The position numbers were made by a program, and so were the translations under genes. Below the pieces are notes generated by a model that made no database searches, was not told the origin of the DNA, and was given only the letters and a program-made list of their open reading frames with translations. DNA of 38,574 nt from an uncultured Planctomycetaceae bacterium (lineage in GTDB: Bacteria; Planctomycetota; Planctomycetia; Pirellulales; Pirellulaceae): NCBI GenBank assembly GCA_903863885.1, contig CAIPEB010000760.1, forward strand, positions 1 through 38,574. Direction: 5' to 3'. Below, piece by piece: positions 35,586 through 38,574 of this stretch (its first letter is position 1; each line of letters begins with the position of its first letter).

Positions 35586-35858
35586 ATGAGCCAGACATTG
35601 CTTGAGACCGCCCCGGCGCGGCCCCCATCGTCGAGCACCGGCCATTACACCATCCGCTTGAAGATCCCGCCGGCAGCCCGCGAAGACGCCTGGGACTGGT
35701 ATCGAGTTGCAATCCAATGCGGGGGCCGGGAAATCCGCTGCGGCTGCTTCGCATTTCCGGACGAAGAGCGGTGGCTGGAAGCCCTCGAGACGCTGCGGCA
35801 TCAGTTCGGAATCGCCTATTGCGAGTCTCTTCCCAAAGTTGCGGCGAGCGAGCCGTAG
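35586..35858 (+). CDS. 90-residue protein of unknown function
   Basis: The ATG at 35586 follows AGAGGACC. After a Pro/Ser-rich start the protein has a compact segment (YTIRLKIPPAAREDAW, then VAIQCGGREIRCGCFAFP) with three cysteines in an 11-residue span (CGGREIRCGCF) and a helical end (WLEALETLRHQFG). I do not recognise it. It lies 64 nt upstream of the BON gene, so the pair may be one unit. It has no signal peptide. Confidence 0.55.
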   Translation: MSQTLLETAPARPPSSSTGHYTIRLKIPPAAREDAWDWYRVAIQCGGREIRCGCFAFPDEERWLEALETLRHQFGIAYCESLPKVAASEP

Positions 35859-35922
35859 AGTCTCCAAGCGGGGCTCGGACGCGGTGTCCTGCTCGAGTCG
35901 AATTGAGGATAGGAGGCAAAGC

Positions 35923-36213
35923 ATGGCAGTTCAAGAAGGAGGAATGAGCGTGTATGCTCCCGAGGAGGGAGAGCGCCAATCCTCAGCGCGCAAGCCGTCG
36001 GTGCTGGCGGCGGCGACTTCACGACTTCGGAAATCGGATTACCACGAATTGCACCTGATTTCCTGCACTTTCTATGAAGGCGTGCTCACGCTGCGAGGCC
36101 GAGTGTCGACCTTTTACCTGAAGCAGGTCGCACAGACGATGATCGCTTCACTCGAAGGCGTGGAACGTATCAACAATCGCCTGGAAGTTGCAGCGCCGTC
36201 AGTTCCGTGGTGA
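35923..36213 (+). CDS. BON-domain protein
   Basis: The ATG at 35923 with AGGAGG seven bases before it gives 96 residues. A ~30-residue flexible lead is followed by one BON-like unit (LHLISCTFYEGVLTLRGRV, then YLKQVAQTMIASLEGVERIN and a final NRLEVA). BON domains occur in osmotic-stress protein OsmY and envelope proteins that bind lipid. There is no signal peptide here, so the location is uncertain. It is a small single-BON form, probably co-transcribed with the 90-residue protein. A heptad-repeat array begins 19 nt after the stop. Confidence 0.75.
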   Translation: MAVQEGGMSVYAPEEGERQSSARKPSVLAAATSRLRKSDYHELHLISCTFYEGVLTLRGRVSTFYLKQVAQTMIASLEGVERINNRLEVAAPSVPW

Positions 36214-36231
36214 CCAGGGAGTTTGCGGCAG

Positions 36232-36330
36232 TCTGAAGTCCGGAGTCTGAAGTCCAGAGTCCAGAGTCTGGAGTCTGGAGTCTGGAGTCTGGAGGAAGAA
36301 CCTCAATCTGGCATCCGGCATCCGGCATCC
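36232..36330. repeat. Composite heptanucleotide repeat, copy 3
   Basis: Nine tandem 7-mers run from 36232 to 36294 without a gap (types TCTGAAG, TCCGGAG, TCCAGAG and four TCTGGAG at the end). After a 15-nt spacer there are three exact GGCATCC units (36310-36330). It is the longest of the three arrays and lies between the BON gene and a secreted-protein gene. Confidence 0.9.
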
Positions 36331-36413
36331 GCGCTGGCATTTCTTCCCATCGAACGCTATGGTTCTCGAGACGTAGGAACTGCGAGTTCTGTTTCGCTCA
36401 GTCGAGGCCGACG

Positions 36414-37331
36414 ATGGGTGTCCTGTTTTCCGACCGTTTCCGTTGTGCTGCTCGAGTTCTCGCAACAGCAGTACTGATGTGTTTGCCGAGCGGCGTTGTG
36501 CCCGCATTGGCCGGTTGTCTGTTATTCGTCCCGCCGGCATTCGCCGCGGAAGGCGGAGACAAAAGTCGCAGCAGACCGGACGCCGGCAGTCCGAATGCAC
36601 AGCGAGAAAAGAGACGCCGGGAACAGGTCGAAGCGACTCGGGAAGTTGTGAGGCGGGTCGCACGCGCTGCTCGCGTGAACTCGATGACGCTTCCCAACGC
36701 CCGCCGTCGCGGGGACGAACTGACGAGCCTGTACGTCCAGCAGGCAGCTCACGAGGCAGCCAAGTTCCCAAAGGACCTCGGGCCGCGAGCGCTCCTGACC
36801 GCGATCGGTATCGCAATCGACGACTCGGACGTGCTTCGGAAGAACCCGTTGACTCGCGAGTTCTTCAATGCGGTCGAGGTGCCGAAGGAGCGGGAGGAAC
36901 GGCTCAAATTGCTTGATTCCCCCACGATGCTCGGTCGGCGAGACCTGGCGCAACATTTCGTCGTGTCCGCCTTCCTGACGGCTGAACTTGGCAGTCGTGC
37001 CGCTGACGCCGCGGGAATGGCAAAGGAATTGATGGATGCACAGAGCGGAAGCGGCTTCAGCTTCGCGGATCTGGCGGCTGATCAGGCGGGGATCATTTTC
37101 GCAGAGCGAGTGCTATCCGGGGAACTGCTGATTCGCCGCGTGGCGTTGACCTTTCCGGTCTCCGAATTCATGCCTTCAATTGCCGGCCTTCCTGAAGGCC
37201 TGAAGTACGAGGAATTTCAGCGGGAGTATATGAGCGACGGCTCCAAGAAGTACAACGAACTGCGGGCCGAAATCCGCAAGCGCATCCTCGCGCTGCCCCC
37301 CTATCAGGCCACCCGTCAACAGTCACGTTAA
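36414..37331 (+). CDS. Secreted protein of unknown function
   Basis: The 305-residue protein starts at ATG 36414 after GAGG and has a signal-peptide-like N-terminus, long but ending PPAFAAEGG at about 38-46. A basic, Arg/Glu-rich linker follows (RREQVEATREVVRRVAR). A folded region contains AADAAGMAKELMDAQSGSGFSF and DLAADQAGIIFAERV (about 197-232), a motif pair I have seen in uncharacterised secreted proteins but cannot name. No catalytic motif is evident. Location is inferred from the signal only. Confidence 0.7.
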   Translation: MGVLFSDRFRCAARVLATAVLMCLPSGVVPALAGCLLFVPPAFAAEGGDKSRSRPDAGSPNAQREKRRREQVEATREVVRRVARAARVNSMTLPNARRRGDELTSLYVQQAAHEAAKFPKDLGPRALLTAIGIAIDDSDVLRKNPLTREFFNAVEVPKEREERLKLLDSPTMLGRRDLAQHFVVSAFLTAELGSRAADAAGMAKELMDAQSGSGFSFADLAADQAGIIFAERVLSGELLIRRVALTFPVSEFMPSIAGLPEGLKYEEFQREYMSDGSKKYNELRAEIRKRILALPPYQATRQQSR

Positions 37332-37610
37332 GAAGTCGCAATGGAGCATCGGCCAATCAATTGACTCGTTTGACCATCTCGGTAGACTGAATGCTGCCAA
37401 TGGGCAATGTCCCCATCCACAGTCGGGTATCCGCAGTCGATCGGTGCAGCCGACGGCATGCCGGGTGGCTGTGGCGGATCGGAATGGAGCCAGTCCTTCA
37501 GCCTTGTCACAACTCTTGAAGTCACATCGCCGGGCATTGTCGGACTTCCCAACGCGCACGAAGGTCATGGGCCCAAGGCCAGGGCGACCTTCGTGAGGCA
37601 GTGCTTTTAA
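37332..37610. other. Region between the secreted protein and the dockerin fragment
   Basis: Frames in this 279-nt stretch are short and unlike any family; a stop at 37608-37610 precedes the dockerin frame. It may be the decayed N-terminal part of that gene. I see no further structure. Confidence 0.35.
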
Positions 37611-38339
37611 GAAGAAGCAGTGATTAGCGGTCCCGCGCGGACGTGGTGGTTCGTCGGAACGACGCTGAAGTTGAAACCGGAAAGTTACCTGCAGTTGAGC
37701 AACGGGGCTATCGTGTCCGTGAAAGTGGTTGCGAGCGACTCGGGATCTCCGGTCGCCACACTGAGCCAGACCCTGATCGTGGCCGTGCAGGCTAATCCGC
37801 AACCGTGGCGCAATGCAACCAATGCCCGCGACGTCGATGGCGATATCCACGTGACGCCGCTCGACGCGCTGATCATCATCAACAAACTGAATTCGCTGCC
37901 GCCCGACGATCCGTCCGGATCACTTCCGCCTGCTCGGCCGTCAGACGGTTCCTACTACTATGACGTTAACGGTGACAGCTTCGTATCGCCGCTCGATGTG
38001 TTGCTGATTATCAACCACTTGAATGCGTACGGCAGCGGCGAGGGAGAAGCCGCTGCGTCCGCTTGGACTCAACTCGACGCGGAAGTGCAACCGGCTGTTC
38101 CGCCGCAGGCGACGTCTCCCGATCATTCCGGCCCGCTGGATCGTTGCGGCCTGATGTATACGATCGAATCGCAGTACCCGCAGTATCGAATGGCATCGCC
38201 GCGTCCGGCCTTTGAAATGCCGGCATTTCACCGCCGGCAAACGCTACGTTTGGAGCCGTTGCACGGGGTTGGCACACTTGACGAGACCCTGGACGAACTG
38301 GCCGCCGACATTGCGACTGCAAGGCGTCAGTGCGGCTGA
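37611..38339 (+). pseudogene. Truncated dockerin/cadherin-type surface protein
   Basis: The frame opens after a TAA at 37608-37610 and has only a weak GTG start at 37620, without a signal peptide. Its first ~65 residues resemble the end of a cadherin-like beta domain (GAIVSVKVVASDSGSPVATL). Two dockerin type I calcium-loop repeats follow: RDVDGDIHVTPLDALIIINKLN and YDVNGDSFVSPLDVLLIINHLN (shown as motifs: Asp at 1, 3, 5 and 12 of each loop, then a helix). Intact planctomycete proteins of this class are hundreds to thousands of residues with an export signal, so this is most likely the C-terminal relic of one. It could alternatively be expressed if a translation start is provided by fusion to an upstream gene. 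Confidence 0.7.
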
Positions 38340-38480
38340 GTCCCGCGATCCAGAACACCCGGTCCTCTCGGCGATGCCGACCTCGAACGGACCGTATTCC
38401 GCTGTCCCTGGTTCGGGCTGACTTTTCTTGCAGCAAAGCGCCGCGTCGGTCAGTCAGTGCGGGCGAATCATTGAGTGCAC

Positions 38481-38574
38481 GTACTTAAGTACCGCGGATT
38501 CTTCCGCAATGCAGTTGACAGCGGCGGGGTGACGACTTAGCCTCATTTTCAACTCCATACCGAGGCTGCATTTA
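38481..38574 (+). promoter_or_regulatory. Possible promoter and operator near the right edge
   Basis: A perfect 12-bp palindrome GTACTTAAGTAC (38481-38492) is followed by a GCGGA/TCCGC hairpin (38494-38507). A consensus TTGACA (38515-38520) follows, then after 17 bases TAGCCT, which matches the -10 only at three positions. An AGCCTC/GAGGCT inverted repeat lies downstream. The palindrome and the TTGACA suggest a regulated promoter for a gene beyond the window. Confidence 0.3.

Noticed and set aside
35093-35605. 170-codon plus-strand frame upstream of the small unknown gene
   Set aside because: No ribosome site, no family resemblance and a non-coding composition.
36232-36294. Possible CRISPR array from the regular repeat
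   Set aside because: Units are 7 bases with no spacers between them and there are no cas genes, so it is a tandem short-sequence repeat.

Overview
The window looks like a stretch of a high-GC Planctomycetota chromosome, probably a Pirellulales- or Planctomycetaceae-type organism. This is inferred from gene content, not from a marker gene. The supporting signs are secreted glycosidases of several families, Gfo/Idh/MocA oxidoreductases (one with a Tat signal), a dockerin/cadherin-type surface protein remnant, a secreted protein with an atypical c-heme-like CX4CH motif, a split-type ClpS, and abundant interspersed repeats. Genes are mostly monocistronic or in short operons on both strands, with sizeable intergenic gaps.

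Layout. Positions 1-791 hold a decayed tyrosine-recombinase 3' end abutting a tRNA-Phe gene, which looks like the edge of an old integrated element lying further left. Positions 1053-4959 (minus) carry a six-hairpin-like secreted glycosidase followed by a SAM methyltransferase. Then come an orphan STAS protein (5325-5687, minus), a GH29 alpha-L-fucosidase (6144-7907, plus) and a large clan GH-A-like secreted protein (8147-11146, minus). A scramblase/LURP-one-like protein (11439-12026) precedes a four-gene minus-strand oxidoreductase cassette (Gfo/Idh, VOC, NAD-epimerase, SDR; 15455 down to 12051), with a divergent Tat-exported Gfo/Idh protein (15732-17129). Housekeeping genes follow: acs (acetyl-CoA synthetase), a CX4CH secreted protein, mtaB, clpS, an M20 peptidase and serS. 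Next are a GH99-like protein, a DUF2442-domain protein and a small membrane-anchored protein.

The region 30240-32500 is metabolically the most interesting. It encodes a TIGR00300/LOR-SDH-type ornithine cyclodeaminase homologue overlapping a guanidine-modifying (arginine dihydrolase-like) enzyme. These are the two halves of the cyanobacterial bifunctional AgrE/ArgZ enzyme, here as two genes in reversed order, predicting arginine to ornithine to proline conversion. A MalY/PatB-type PLP enzyme, an HtrA-type protease, a 90-residue unknown, a BON protein, an unknown secreted protein and a truncated dockerin fragment close the window.

Non-coding structure is unusually rich. There are two MITE-like elements with shared 16-bp terminal inverted repeats (7918-8148, 26080-26570), whose ends supply or abut stop codons of neighbouring genes. 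Three composite arrays of heptanucleotide repeats lie at 5945-6032, 21481-21553 and 36232-36330. A cluster of hairpins with compensatory stem changes lies at 29815-30100, and an AT-rich, rare-codon patch (28% GC over its central 60 nt) sits inside the GH-A-like gene.
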